DNA of 64,000 nt from Betaproteobacteria bacterium (GTDB lineage Bacteria > Pseudomonadota > Gammaproteobacteria > Burkholderiales > Usitatibacteraceae). The stretch is taken from contig JAEUMY010000022.1 of the NCBI GenBank assembly GCA_016791265.1, forward strand, positions 1 to 64,000. The letters run 5' to 3'. The notes below the pieces were generated by a model. That model searched no databases. It saw only the letters and a list, made by a program, of their open reading frames with translations, and was not told the origin of the DNA. A program made the position numbers and the translations under genes. The first letter of the stretch is position 1; each line of letters starts with the position of its first letter. This document shows, piece after piece, positions 8,924 to 18,037 of the stretch.

Positions 8924-9874
8924 TCAGCACGCGAAGAATACGTTGAATTGCTCGTCGGCATCTGTCCAACGTTGAATGCGGGAAAAGCCAGCGACCGCAA
9001 GCAGTGCCTCGAATTCCTCCGCCGTGTACTTGTACGAGTTCTCGGTGTGAATGCGCTCGCCCTTTGCGAATATTCGCACCGCACCTTCAGCCAAGCGGAC
9101 CGTCTGGTCACGCAGCGACTCGAGGTGCATTTCGATTCTGCCCAGCACCGCGTTGTAGAGCCCGAGATGGCGGTAGCCGTTGAGATCGAAATCGAACCCG
9201 AATCGGCGGTTGAGGTGCAGCAGCACATTGCGATTGAAGGCCGCCGTGACGCCGAGCGCGTCGTCGTAGGCCGCCTGCAGGCGAGCATTGGACTTCTTGG
9301 CATCCACGCCAATCAGCAAGCCGCTTTGCTCGCGTTCCGAGCACATTGCGAATATTCGCTTGAGGAAGCCCAATGCGTCCTCAGGCGTGAAATTGCCAAT
9401 GCTTGAGCCCGGGTAGAAAAATGTCACAGGGCCAGCGTGAATTACATCGGCGAGATCCAATGACTCCGAGAAATCGGTGACAACGCCGATCATATCCACT
9501 TCCGGAAAATCCAGAGACATCCTCGCAAGCGCGCGCTCGATCTCCGCACCCGCAATATCCACGGCCACATACCGACTTGGGCTCAAAAAAGGGAGCCAGC
9601 TCTCAGCCTTGCAGCAATCCCCCGCCCCCAAATCGACGAACTGACGTCCGGCGCCCATCGCATCGGCGATCTCGGCGCGTCGCGACTGAAAAATTGCCAG
9701 CTCGGTACGCGTGGGATAGTACTCGGGTAGCTGGCAAATCGCCCCGTACAGTGCGCATCCAAGTTCGTCGTAGAAGTACTTTGGCGGAAGCGAAGCCTCA
9801 GGCGCCAACAAGCCAGTCACGACCTTGAGACGCTCGGCCTGGTCATCGTGATGTGTTCGATTCAAAACTTCCAT
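8924..9874 (-). CDS. egtD: L-histidine N-alpha-methyltransferase EgtD
   Basis: EgtD trimethylates histidine to hercynine, the acceptor for both EgtB and SenA. The 316-residue product matches the family in length and in its motifs: LPPKYFYDELG, LPEYYPTRTE, DLGAGDCCKA (SAM site), FYPGSSIGNF, and TENSYKYT near the C-terminus, which contributes to histidine binding. It is on the opposite strand to egtB and the methyltransferase and ends 9 bp from the latter. Two palindrome copies lie within it, both read as RIFA. Confidence 0.93.
   Translation of the reverse strand: MEVLNRTHHDDQAERLKVVTGLLAPEASLPPKYFYDELGCALYGAICQLPEYYPTRTELAIFQSRRAEIADAMGAGRQFVDLGAGDCCKAESWLPFLSPSRYVAVDIAGAEIERALARMSLDFPEVDMIGVVTDFSESLDLADVIHAGPVTFFYPGSSIGNFTPEDALGFLKRIFAMCSEREQSGLLIGVDAKKSNARLQAAYDDALGVTAAFNRNVLLHLNRRFGFDFDLNGYRHLGLYNAVLGRIEMHLESLRDQTVRLAEGAVRIFAKGERIHTENSYKYTAEEFEALLAVAGFSRIQRWTDADEQFNVFFAC
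9066..9077. repeat. GCGAATATTCGC palindrome, in egtD (1)
   Basis: Exact copy, read on the minus strand as VRIFAK. Confidence 0.95.
9348..9359. repeat. GCGAATATTCGC palindrome, in egtD (2)
   Basis: Exact copy, read as KRIFAM, 282 bp from the previous one and in the same frame. Confidence 0.95.
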
Positions 9875-10035
9875 GGCGAACTTTGAATGGCTTCGGACTT
9901 TCGAGGACGCAAATTTCGGAGGGCTCTACACGCGGTCAGTCGCTGATGTCACGCAAGCCTGACACTGCTCACGACGTCACAGCGAGGATTGACGACAATG
10001 CAAATACCGCCCTCTCTCACCAAATTGCGGGTTGA

Positions 10036-11178
10036 TCACTGCGCACTCAAAGCGCGCTTGACGGCTTGCAAGTATCGAAGCCCGTACTTTTCGTCGGGTT
10101 CGAGATAGGTCCCTTCCGCCCATTCATTCCACGCATTGAGGAAGATGAAGTGCTCCGGCGCGGGGCGCGTCGCGGTGACATCCACGAGCTGCTGGAACCA
10201 GTGCTCAAAGCGCTCCGGCGATGCGCCTTTGAAGATGCGGGCGCGCTTCACGTAGCGAGCGGTATTGTCCCAGTCCACGAATGCGCCGGGAAACGCAGGA
10301 ATGCCCGCTTCACGTTTCACCTTGAGAATGTGCTCCCAGGTCTTGTCGTAGTCGTAAAACGTCAACTTGGGCATGAGCTGATAGCGCGCCGACCGAAGAA
10401 TGTCCTGCCACTTGTCTGGCAGAAGGCGAAAGGGCTTCAGCCAGGGGTTGGTTTCCAGCGGAGGCTGCGGGAAGTCTGGAGAGTAGACCGCCTCAAAGGG
10501 CTGAAACTGCACAACGGCATCAAAGTGCTTCAGAACCCCTGGAACCGGAAATTCATACTGCTTGACCGTCGCGAAGTACGGGGAGGCAATGCCACGCTGA
10601 TGCGCGAGTTCGCGCCAGAAATCGAACATGGCATCGACTTGCTCAACTCGATGCGCCCGATAGATGACGAAAAGCGGACGGCCATCAACCTTGATGGCAC
10701 GATCATCACTCCACGCTTTGGCAAGATATTCAAAGTGGGCCCGCCATAGAGCCTTGTCTGGAACATGAGTTTGCTCCTGAAGTATGTGATGGTCGCGACC
10801 ATCCCATCTGCGTGACCAGGTCTCATTGGCCCAGCAGAGACAAAAAGGCAGGTCGAGATCCTTGTTTTCGAGGACGAGATTCGTCGGTGTCTGCAGTAGC
10901 TGCTTGCCTCCAAACCAATAGTGATAGTGGCAAAACCCGAAAACGCCGTGCTCCTTCGCCAAGTCGATCTGCCAACTCAGCGTATCGATGTTGGATTGAT
11001 CGTAATAGTTGCTCTGAAATGGCACGCGAGGTTGGTAGTGCCCCGCATACTGGGGCTTGGCCCGCTTCACATTCACCCAGTCGGTGAATCCCTTCCCCCA
11101 CCACTTGTCGTTTTCGGGGATGGCATGAAACTGGGGAAAGTAAAACGCGATGAGCTTGACGAGATTCCTTGATTCCAT
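10036..11178 (-). CDS. WbsX/GH99-like glycan biosynthesis protein
   Basis: A 380-residue cytoplasmic protein with the WbsX signature: LIAFYFPQFHAIPENDKWWG, GFTDW, YDQSN, GFCHYHYWF, FCLCWANETWSRRW and a C-terminal FIFLNAWNEWAEGTYLEPD. The family is related in fold to glycoside hydrolase family 99 and is found in O-antigen and surface polysaccharide clusters, though its reaction is not well established. It is the last gene of the minus-strand glycan operon, 78 bp after a methyltransferase gene. Confidence 0.88.
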   Translation of the reverse strand: MESRNLVKLIAFYFPQFHAIPENDKWWGKGFTDWVNVKRAKPQYAGHYQPRVPFQSNYYDQSNIDTLSWQIDLAKEHGVFGFCHYHYWFGGKQLLQTPTNLVLENKDLDLPFCLCWANETWSRRWDGRDHHILQEQTHVPDKALWRAHFEYLAKAWSDDRAIKVDGRPLFVIYRAHRVEQVDAMFDFWRELAHQRGIASPYFATVKQYEFPVPGVLKHFDAVVQFQPFEAVYSPDFPQPPLETNPWLKPFRLLPDKWQDILRSARYQLMPKLTFYDYDKTWEHILKVKREAGIPAFPGAFVDWDNTARYVKRARIFKGASPERFEHWFQQLVDVTATRPAPEHFIFLNAWNEWAEGTYLEPDEKYGLRYLQAVKRALSAQ

Positions 11179-11256
11179 AGAGATCGGGCAGCCGCAAAAA
11201 GAGATACGCCATCCCTCGCACGCAGCGGATGGAAAGTGTGAATGGAAAGGTTGAGT

Positions 11257-12099
11257 TCAGGCGAAGAGTCTTCGCGCAGACTCGGCGAGTCTTCCAAGTC
11301 GCTGGCGCCATGGGGCTGTCTCACCCTGGTTTGAGTGGGACTGCGAATATTCGCCATGCTTGGGCAACTCCACACCAAGCGCCTCGAATTGACGCGATAC
11401 AACTTCGCCCTTGGCCGCAAAGTACGCCTTGATGGTGGCAGGATCGTCCGGTTGAATCAGCTCGCGGACAGGCTCCGATACTTCGCTTCCCACCAGCAGA
11501 ACTCCCAGCCCCCAGCAATGATCAAACTCAAAGTGCGTATAGCTGGCTTTAACTTCATCGAAGAGCCGCCTCACACCGAAGCGCAAGGCCGCCTCGCCGG
11601 CTTTCTCGACGGTGACATTGGTATCGTGGAACAGCACGACGCCTCGGCTCGACATCTTGGGCAACCACGTATTGAAATCGTTGCTGACCGCCTCGTACGT
11701 ATGCGTTCCGTCGATGTGCAACAAGTCGATTGAGCCCGCGTTGAAGTCATCCGCCGCGGAATTGAAGTCCTTCCGAATCAAGACAGCGTGCATGGGGTAC
11801 TCGCGCTGCATGTATCCTCGCACCTCTTCAAAAAGGCTCTCATCAAAACGCCCCATGTGAATGTCGCCTTCCCAGAGGTCCACCCCATAGCACTTGCCGT
11901 CCACCCCGGCGGCCTGCATCGCCTGGCAGAACGCCGCGAAGGACGATCCGCTATAAGTGCCTAGCTCAACAATGGTGCGTGGGTGGAGGCGGCCTATCAA
12001 TTCATAGGCGAATGGAATGTGGCCGATCCACCAAGGTGACTTGAGCAGTCTCGGAGAGAGCTGCTCTGCCCATGTGAAGGTGTAGTTAGGTGTTGTCAT
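11257..12099 (-). CDS. Class I SAM methyltransferase (Methyltransf_24-like)
   Basis: A 280-residue protein starting at MTTPNYTFTWAEQL; an in-frame GTG 24 bp upstream is an alternative. Motif I is VELGTYSGSSFAAF, and SIDLLHIDGTHTYEAV followed by VVLFHDT matches the Methyltransf_24/cephalosporin-hydroxylase-like methyltransferases common in glycan clusters. The substrate is unknown, and a sugar or glycan-linked acceptor is inferred from its neighbours. A palindrome copy near the 3' end encodes EYS, in a tail that is probably not conserved. Confidence 0.8.
   Translation of the reverse strand: MTTPNYTFTWAEQLSPRLLKSPWWIGHIPFAYELIGRLHPRTIVELGTYSGSSFAAFCQAMQAAGVDGKCYGVDLWEGDIHMGRFDESLFEEVRGYMQREYPMHAVLIRKDFNSAADDFNAGSIDLLHIDGTHTYEAVSNDFNTWLPKMSSRGVVLFHDTNVTVEKAGEAALRFGVRRLFDEVKASYTHFEFDHCWGLGVLLVGSEVSEPVRELIQPDDPATIKAYFAAKGEVVSRQFEALGVELPKHGEYSQSHSNQGETAPWRQRLGRLAESARRLFA
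11343..11354. repeat. GCGAATATTCGC palindrome, in methyltransferase
   Basis: Exact copy near the 3' end of the glycan-cluster methyltransferase, read as GEYSQS. Confidence 0.95.
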
Positions 12100-12184
12100 G
12101 ACTGTCCGCAATTCGTTAAGCACTCAACTCATTGATCCCAATTATAGTTTCACCTTGCTATCGCTGCCCGTCGCGCTAGTTCGC

Positions 12185-14593
12185 TTAGCTTTCCCCATCT
12201 TGATGTGGACCCGCCTGTCGCGTGTTTCTTTCCTCAATGTCCGCCCGGAAAGCGTTGAGCAATTCCTGCGCTTGCCGAGCGCGCCACCAACGGCTGGGAA
12301 GATTCAAGGCCGTGAATTCTTCAGCGAATCGACGGCCACGGGACCGGATCCAAAGCGACTCTTCGCTGAGAAAGTGGGCCTGATCGTGTGACTTCCGGAA
12401 GGCCTCCATGGTCTTCTCGTAGGCAGCTGCGGTTTGTTCATAGGCCTGCTGCACATTCTTGTAAGCTTGCGATAGCTGCGCGTAGGCGCTTGACAAGTGC
12501 TGATAGTCGGCGAGCAGCGCCGTTCGAGCGCCCACTTCGACCCTGAATCGCGCGGTCGGCAAAGGACCCTTCGGCAGAACCTGATCGTAGTCCGCGACCA
12601 TTTGCTGAACCGTTCGCACATCCGAATGCGCGCGCAGTCTAGTCCTTACGGATTCGAGAGCAGCGTCGTCATCCACCAATCGATTCAGCACCCCATTCAA
12701 CGACTGCAGGTTGGGATCGAAGAGGAACCCGTTCTCGCCATCGACAACACGATCCGCGAACGCGCCAAGCCTGGTTGCGACTGGCGGAACCGCTGCCACG
12801 AACAATTCGCTTAACGTGTAGCTGTATGTCTCTTGGAAACTGGATAGCAACAGGCCAGCGTCGGGTGCGATTCGTTCAAGCTCTCCACCCAAATCCTCCG
12901 GACGATACTCGGGAATGCACTGCAGTGAATATGCCTGGGCCAGCGCCTCGCCTGCAGGGCCGCACCCCAACAAGATGATCTCAATATCTTCACGGCCCTC
13001 AGCAAGAAGCTGCCTGAGCAGGCCTTCGCCTTTCAGCGCGTTCAATCGACCCAAGACGACCATCCGCAGCGGCCGGCCGGTTCGGCGTCCCGACACGACC
13101 TGCCCCCACCGGGTTGCCGGAATTCCATTGGGAATGACTCTGATGTCGAGCTGTTCGAAGCGGAAGTCCAGTTTGCGCAGGGTGCCGACTACGGAACGGT
13201 TTGGAGCAATGACCTGAGGACGACGCTCAAGAAGAAGCTCAACATGGCGATTTCTCAGCGCATGCCAATCCCGCGCAGGAACGTGCTTGAATTCCGTGTT
13301 CAAGGAATTTTGCGTCTGACAACGCGCAAGATCTTGCACCGTGCAGCGCGCGCACTCGCCGTCAAAGTAAGGGTAGATGTTCTGACAAATCGGCAGGTAG
13401 TCGTGGAGCACAACGCATGTCGGCAGCTCTTGGTCCAGGGCGGTCAGTGCGTGTCCAATCAATGAGGACACGACCAGCCCGTCCACGGAGTAGTTCCGAA
13501 TGATCGCTTTGAGCGCCCTCTCATACTCCAGCGAACTTGGCTCAATCGATCTGATTGGCGCCGCCAGATCCCACTCGCGGAGGCTGCTTCCCTGCGTGCC
13601 CGCGATGCGCAGCCTCATGCGCTGCGTGCCGCGGTCTCCCACCTGGACTGTCTGCAGGAGCAAGTGGATTCTGCCGGCGTCAGCCGCGCAAAAATCATCA
13701 ACCCACTTTTGAATGCCTCCACCCCAGCTATGCAACAGATGCAAGATCACTGGTCGTCCATCCAGACCAGGCATCTGCAAGGGCGCTGCCAGCTTCTCCG
13801 CCCACTCGCTCGCCGTCGCGACAATCGAATTCAATGGGTGCAACTGCGCGACAATCGAGTCGCTTGCCGTGTCGGGGCTGCGCGAGAATTTTGGCTTCGC
13901 TTCGCCCAGCCCGACTGCCAGATAGTCAGCCACGCACACCCGCCACCCGGAATAGGTCAATCTGCTAAGGATATTCTCAAAGTCCAGGATCATATCCACA
14001 GGCCGAAGTCCGGCCCCCTTGCCAGCCTCGACGAGCGCACTCCGCCTCACGCCGATGCATGCGCTGCTGACCGATGGTGCGTCGTATACCGCTCTATCTC
14101 CCACGCAATACAATGCGGCATCCAATCGCGACCAGAATTCCGCAGCATTGACGTCGCCGGTCGCCTGTACTGTCGCAAATTCCATCCCAGCCTGAAATGC
14201 CGTGACCAGCCCGATTCGTTGCTCAGCCTCGAACGCCTTCATCAAGCGTAAATCCCAGCCCTTTGGCAGAAAAACACCTGCTGTGATCACCAAGAGGTCG
14301 GCATGGGCGACGTCCTCGATCACAGCGCCCAAGCCAACAATTTTCAGCGCTCCAAACCGATGCTGTGATTCGTTGATCCAAAGGGACTCCAGGCTTGCGA
14401 CCAGCGCACTGTCCGGCTCGTCAACGATGACGAGACAACTCTCGTGGCACGCCATGGACTGGTGAATGGCGCTTCGCAGCCAGCGCTCGATGTCAATGCG
14501 CCCCATGCCCGTTGCCAGAGCGACGACGCAAGTTGATGGCGACAGCGCGTCCTGTTCGGCCCGAATCAAATTTTGGTTCTGATCAGGATTCAC
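12185..14593 (-). CDS. Large two-domain glycosyltransferase with coiled-coil tail
   Basis: An 802-residue protein started by GTG 3 bp after the preceding stop codon. Residues 1-270 look like a degenerate GT2-type domain (STCVVALATGMGRIDIERWL, LLVITAGVFLPKGWDL). Residues about 285-640 are GT4-like, with a LLHSWGGGIQKWV start, VVLGRLNALKGEGLL and the EX7E-type region SSFQETYSYTLSELFVAAVPP. The C-terminal 120 residues are a heptad-like coiled coil of repeated AYxQ/AYEQ units (SSAYAQLSQAYKNVQQAYEQ). It probably transfers sugars for a surface glycan. Donor and acceptor are unknown. Confidence 0.8.
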   Translation of the reverse strand: MNPDQNQNLIRAEQDALSPSTCVVALATGMGRIDIERWLRSAIHQSMACHESCLVIVDEPDSALVASLESLWINESQHRFGALKIVGLGAVIEDVAHADLLVITAGVFLPKGWDLRLMKAFEAEQRIGLVTAFQAGMEFATVQATGDVNAAEFWSRLDAALYCVGDRAVYDAPSVSSACIGVRRSALVEAGKGAGLRPVDMILDFENILSRLTYSGWRVCVADYLAVGLGEAKPKFSRSPDTASDSIVAQLHPLNSIVATASEWAEKLAAPLQMPGLDGRPVILHLLHSWGGGIQKWVDDFCAADAGRIHLLLQTVQVGDRGTQRMRLRIAGTQGSSLREWDLAAPIRSIEPSSLEYERALKAIIRNYSVDGLVVSSLIGHALTALDQELPTCVVLHDYLPICQNIYPYFDGECARCTVQDLARCQTQNSLNTEFKHVPARDWHALRNRHVELLLERRPQVIAPNRSVVGTLRKLDFRFEQLDIRVIPNGIPATRWGQVVSGRRTGRPLRMVVLGRLNALKGEGLLRQLLAEGREDIEIILLGCGPAGEALAQAYSLQCIPEYRPEDLGGELERIAPDAGLLLSSFQETYSYTLSELFVAAVPPVATRLGAFADRVVDGENGFLFDPNLQSLNGVLNRLVDDDAALESVRTRLRAHSDVRTVQQMVADYDQVLPKGPLPTARFRVEVGARTALLADYQHLSSAYAQLSQAYKNVQQAYEQTAAAYEKTMEAFRKSHDQAHFLSEESLWIRSRGRRFAEEFTALNLPSRWWRARQAQELLNAFRADIEERNTRQAGPHQDGES

Positions 14594-14596
14594 TTT

Positions 14597-15448
14597 TCAT
14601 GTCCAGCGGGCCGCACTGTTGTCGCGGCCCTCTTCTCGCATCGCGTTCAACACACGATTCCGCCACAGAGCCACTGGATCGGAGTTCACGAAAGCAGCGA
14701 CCAGCCCCGCATACTCCGGGTGAAGCCTCGCAAGGGTCTGCTGGGCGGAAGCAACTCGTTCCTGCTTCTCGTCGCAAAAGCTGGCGCCGCCCTCGTGATA
14801 CACAAAGAGGTCCGCGCAGAGCAGATGGTGAAACCCGAGTTTTGTCGCCCGCATGCAGTAGTCATTCTCTTCGCCGTAGCCTCGGCCAAAATTCTGTTCA
14901 TCGAACAGGCCCACGCTCTCGCGGCATTGACGGGTGATAAGGAGGCAAAACCCCACCCCGGTCGGAATTTGACAGCTTTCGGCTGAGTTGACACGCCTGA
15001 ACACCCCGTCAAGCGCTGCGGGGGACCACCCGGGCGGCAGGGGATTGTCTCGGCAGAACTCGGGAAAACTGCAAATGGTCGCATTGTTTGAGAACGGGGT
15101 TACCGTACCGCATAACGGCACCGCCTCGGCGCACCTGGACATGCGATCCACCCATGTGTCTCCGACAATCGTGTCGCTATTGAGCAGCAGCGCATCGCCT
15201 GGTGGGGCATTTCGCAGTCCGGTATTGACCGCCGCAACAAATCCGCGATTCTTTTCGTGACGGAGCAGACGGATCGATCCGGTCGCCGCAAGTTCGGCAA
15301 AATGCGCGAGAAGCCTAGCATCATCGTTCCCATCATCAACAACAATCAAATTCGTCGGCGTCTGATTTCGTGCCGATAAAACGGAATTCAGGCAGCGCCT
15401 GGTCGAATCCGGTGCGCCGAATACTGGCAGGATGATACTTGTCGTCAT
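14597..15448 (-). CDS. Family 2 glycosyltransferase
   Basis: A 283-residue GT2 enzyme. The start MTTSIILPVFGAPDSTRRCL is chosen because its ATG overlaps the stop of the upstream methyltransferase (ATGA), and the GT-A fold begins directly. Visible motifs are VVDDGNDDA, EKNRGFVAAVNTGL, LLLNSDTIV (the DxD equivalent is NSD) and GYGEENDYCMRA, as in rhamnosyl- or mycofactocin-type GT2 proteins. It lies between a methyltransferase and the large glycosyltransferase in a tightly packed operon. Confidence 0.88.
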   Translation of the reverse strand: MTTSIILPVFGAPDSTRRCLNSVLSARNQTPTNLIVVDDGNDDARLLAHFAELAATGSIRLLRHEKNRGFVAAVNTGLRNAPPGDALLLNSDTIVGDTWVDRMSRCAEAVPLCGTVTPFSNNATICSFPEFCRDNPLPPGWSPAALDGVFRRVNSAESCQIPTGVGFCLLITRQCRESVGLFDEQNFGRGYGEENDYCMRATKLGFHHLLCADLFVYHEGGASFCDEKQERVASAQQTLARLHPEYAGLVAAFVNSDPVALWRNRVLNAMREEGRDNSAARWT

Positions 15449-16485
15449 GACCTGGTCCCGGAAAACAAACGATTCAGCGTGACCCTGAGGCGCATCGCGG
15501 GAAATCGAAGCCACCCCCACCAGGACTCCCGAAACTCCAATCGACTGCGCAGGCGTCGCGCTTCGTCTTCGATGCCCGCGTTTCCCTCGGAATTGCCAAG
15601 ATTGGACGCCTGGGCGCCCACTGAGTTCATGCTGCTCACCAACGAAGCGGCGTCTTCAAGCCGAAGCCGCAAATCGGCGATTTCCGCTCTTTGGTGCATG
15701 GCCTGTACGTAGTACTCCTTGTACTGCTCGTACGCGGCCTGATTGGCGTCGGTGAAACAAGATAGCGATGGCAGGTGCTGCGGCAGTGACGCGAAACTTT
15801 TGGCGGCAACGACCAAGTAGTACAGGACTTCGAACTTGCTGGCCTCTGGTTCGCCGCTGCCATGAGACTGAGCCAACAACTCAGCACCAGCATCATGGGC
15901 ATCCAGTGCCCAGATGGTGCTCTGCAAATTGAGCCGCTGCCCGAACCAAGCAGCTGCCGGAAATGTGTCAAACAACAAGCGCTCAAGTCCCTCCCGGTCC
16001 AACTCCTTCACATGAAACGGATTGCGATAGTTCCGCACTTCCGAATACATTGGTCGGTTCGGCGAGGAGAGTACCAGTACACCGTCCGGGGTAAGCACGC
16101 GCGCGAACTCGGCGATCATCTCCTCCTGTTCCATCAAGTGCTCGACTGTCTCAAACGAAACGATGACGTCAATGCAAGCTGTCGCCAACGGCAAGCGTGA
16201 CGCGGATGCCTGGACAAATTGAACATTTTCTTGCCCGCCGTAACGTTCAGCAGCGTGCGAAATAGACTGCTCGTCAATATCGGCACCCGTGACATGAGCG
16301 GCCGTCTTGGCGAGAAATGCGGTGCCATAACCCTCGCCACAGGCAACATCCAACACCCTTCTCCCGGCGCACAATCGGGCGGCAAGCAAATATCGATGCC
16401 AGTGCTCGTGCCAAATCTCCCCGTCACACTCAGGCGTGAATCTCTCTCCCGTGAATGGGAGTGACTGGCTGGGAGGCGTGCTCAT
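15445..16485 (-). CDS. SAM methyltransferase with coiled-coil tail
   Basis: A 346-residue protein and the first gene of the glycan operon. The N-terminus FTGERFTPECDGEIWHEHWHRY and motif I VLDVACGEGYGTAFLA, then SFETVEHL and VLTPDGVLVLSSPNR, identify a class I methyltransferase of the type that caps or modifies O-antigen chains. From about residue 250 a helical region (QRAEIADLRLRLEDAASLV) may act as a coiled-coil spacer, as in chain-length-controlling WbdD-like proteins. That last comparison is only suggestive. Confidence 0.82.
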   Translation of the reverse strand: MSTPPSQSLPFTGERFTPECDGEIWHEHWHRYLLAARLCAGRRVLDVACGEGYGTAFLAKTAAHVTGADIDEQSISHAAERYGGQENVQFVQASASRLPLATACIDVIVSFETVEHLMEQEEMIAEFARVLTPDGVLVLSSPNRPMYSEVRNYRNPFHVKELDREGLERLLFDTFPAAAWFGQRLNLQSTIWALDAHDAGAELLAQSHGSGEPEASKFEVLYYLVVAAKSFASLPQHLPSLSCFTDANQAAYEQYKEYYVQAMHQRAEIADLRLRLEDAASLVSSMNSVGAQASNLGNSEGNAGIEDEARRLRSRLEFRESWWGWLRFPAMRLRVTLNRLFSGTRS

Positions 16486-16601
16486 GGGATGCTGGCGGAC
16501 TCGGCGACGTCATTGTGGAAACAACTGAGGCATGACGCGCCTGGCGGGTACTCCGCGCAAAATGCAATGCGCAGCACCGCGCGGGCGTGGTGAGTTATGG
16601 C

Positions 16602-16692
16602 TGGCGGAGAGAGGGGGATTCGAACCCCCGAAGGGCTATTAACCCTTACACGCTTTCCAGGCGTGCGACTTAAACCGCTCATCCATCTCTCC
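16602..16692 (-). tRNA. tRNA-Ser (GGA)
   Basis: A 91-nt class II tRNA on the minus strand: GGAGAGATGGATGAGCGG start, anticodon GGA in CTGGAAA, a long variable arm (GTAAGGGTTAATAGCCCTTC) and a GGGTTCGAATCCCCC T-arm, ending with an encoded CCA (16602-16604). It precedes the glycan operon on the same strand. Confidence 0.97.
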
Positions 16693-16741
16693 GCGGTGTT
16701 ACGGGCAAATTCCCGTCATGGTCATGCCGGGAAAGCCGATG

Positions 16742-16770
16742 ATTATAGCCGCTGACCGCTTGCCGGGCAA
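16742..16770 (-). promoter_or_regulatory. sigma-70 promoter of tRNA-Ser
   Basis: On the minus strand TTGCCC (16765-16770) and perfect TATAAT (16742-16747) are 17 bp apart, about 50 bp upstream of the tRNA 5' end. Confidence 0.6.
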
Positions 16771-16794
16771 ACCCGCGTAGCCGATGGAAGGCAT

Positions 16795-17880
16795 TCAACG
16801 TCTCGAAAACACCAGCCAGCGCAGGGCGAGAATCTGCCGAGAAAAGAGCCCCGCCAGGATCAGCAGCATGGCGCCATGAACGGGCCACATGCCGAGCCAT
16901 GCGGGAATCCGCTCCTTGGCCGTCCACAACTGGAAAATGTTGAGCGTGTTGTAGTAGAGCACGAACACAAGGATGGCGATGAGCAGGTTCCAAGATCGCC
17001 CCGAGCGCGGATTGACGAAGGACAGGGGTATCGCCGCCAACGCGAGAAGAAGCGTCACGATGGGCAGCGCCATCCGCCAGTGGAACTCGGCGAATGACTC
17101 GGCCGACGCACTCTTCCAGAGATCCATCACGCTCATGGCCCGGGTTGATGGAGATTCTTGAACGGGCTCCTTTGAGTCGATGCGCATGGAGTAGGTATCG
17201 AAGTCCACGATTTGGTATTCGACCGTGCCGGGCACCCCTTCATACTGACGGCCCTTTTCCAGCACCAGGAAGCGGTCGCCATTGGCCTCTGTTCGTTGAA
17301 GACCCCTTTCCGCGACCACGACGCTGACCGTGTCCTGCCGCTTGGACTCAACGAACACGTTGTTGACCTTGCTTTCGGCATCCGATGTCGCATCCACGAA
17401 GGCCACCCTTTGGGTGCCCTTCGATTCGTAAAATGTGCCCGGCGTGACCCGCGACACATCGTCCTTGCTTTTCAGTCGGCTGAGGTAGCTCTGGCTCTGG
17501 GCCAGCGTCCAGGGCGTGAGAAAGAGGCTCATCATGCCAACGGCGAGCGCCACCGGAAACGCCACTCGCAGGACAGGCCGTATCCACGCCAGCAGCGAGA
17601 GGCCCGACGAAAACCAGACCTGCATTTCGCTGTCGCGATAACTGCGCGAAAGCGTCAGCAGCACCGCGATGAACACTGCAAGGCACAACACGACGGGCAA
17701 ATAGGAGATGAGGCTGAATCCCATCAGCGCCAGCACGGCCTCGGCTTCCACCACGCCGCCGGCTGCGTCACCGAGGAATCGGATCAGCAACCGAGTCAGG
17801 ATGATGAGCAGCAGCACCAGCCCCACCGCGCCGCCCACACCCAGGATCTCGCGCACCAGACTGCGATGGAAGATGCTCAC
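16795..17880 (-). CDS. lptF: LPS export permease LptF
   Basis: LptF is one of the two permeases of the LptB2FG transporter that moves lipopolysaccharide from the inner membrane. The GTG at 17880 gives 361 residues beginning VSIFHRSLVREI, the usual family start. A longer reading would add an unrelated tail. Membrane segments lie near 15-35, 55-80, 100-120 and three at the C-terminus (SFVNPRSGRSWNLLIAILVF), with a periplasmic beta-jellyroll between. It is divergent from pepA, as in many proteobacteria. The usual partner lptG does not follow; the next feature is tRNA-Ser. Confidence 0.93.
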   Translation of the reverse strand: MSIFHRSLVREILGVGGAVGLVLLLIILTRLLIRFLGDAAGGVVEAEAVLALMGFSLISYLPVVLCLAVFIAVLLTLSRSYRDSEMQVWFSSGLSLLAWIRPVLRVAFPVALAVGMMSLFLTPWTLAQSQSYLSRLKSKDDVSRVTPGTFYESKGTQRVAFVDATSDAESKVNNVFVESKRQDTVSVVVAERGLQRTEANGDRFLVLEKGRQYEGVPGTVEYQIVDFDTYSMRIDSKEPVQESPSTRAMSVMDLWKSASAESFAEFHWRMALPIVTLLLALAAIPLSFVNPRSGRSWNLLIAILVFVLYYNTLNIFQLWTAKERIPAWLGMWPVHGAMLLILAGLFSRQILALRWLVFSRR

Positions 17881-17889
17881 GCGTATAAT
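17861..17889 (+). promoter_or_regulatory. Possible pepA promoter inside lptF start
   Basis: A perfect TATAAT (17884-17889) on the plus strand is preceded at 17 bp by CTGCGA, a poor -35 (3 of 6). It would give a leader of about 140 nt for pepA and overlap the lptF 5' end. Weak evidence. Confidence 0.3.
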
Positions 17890-18037
17890 TTCCGATTCAA
17901 GTTTATCGGCCGGGTGAAACCCGATGACAGACGATGCGGCATCGGCGCGGCAACCGGCGAACCCCATACTCCCTACTCAGCGGCCCCATTCACGGACCGC
18001 ATACGACTGCAATCGCACGACCTCCAGGAGATAGCGC

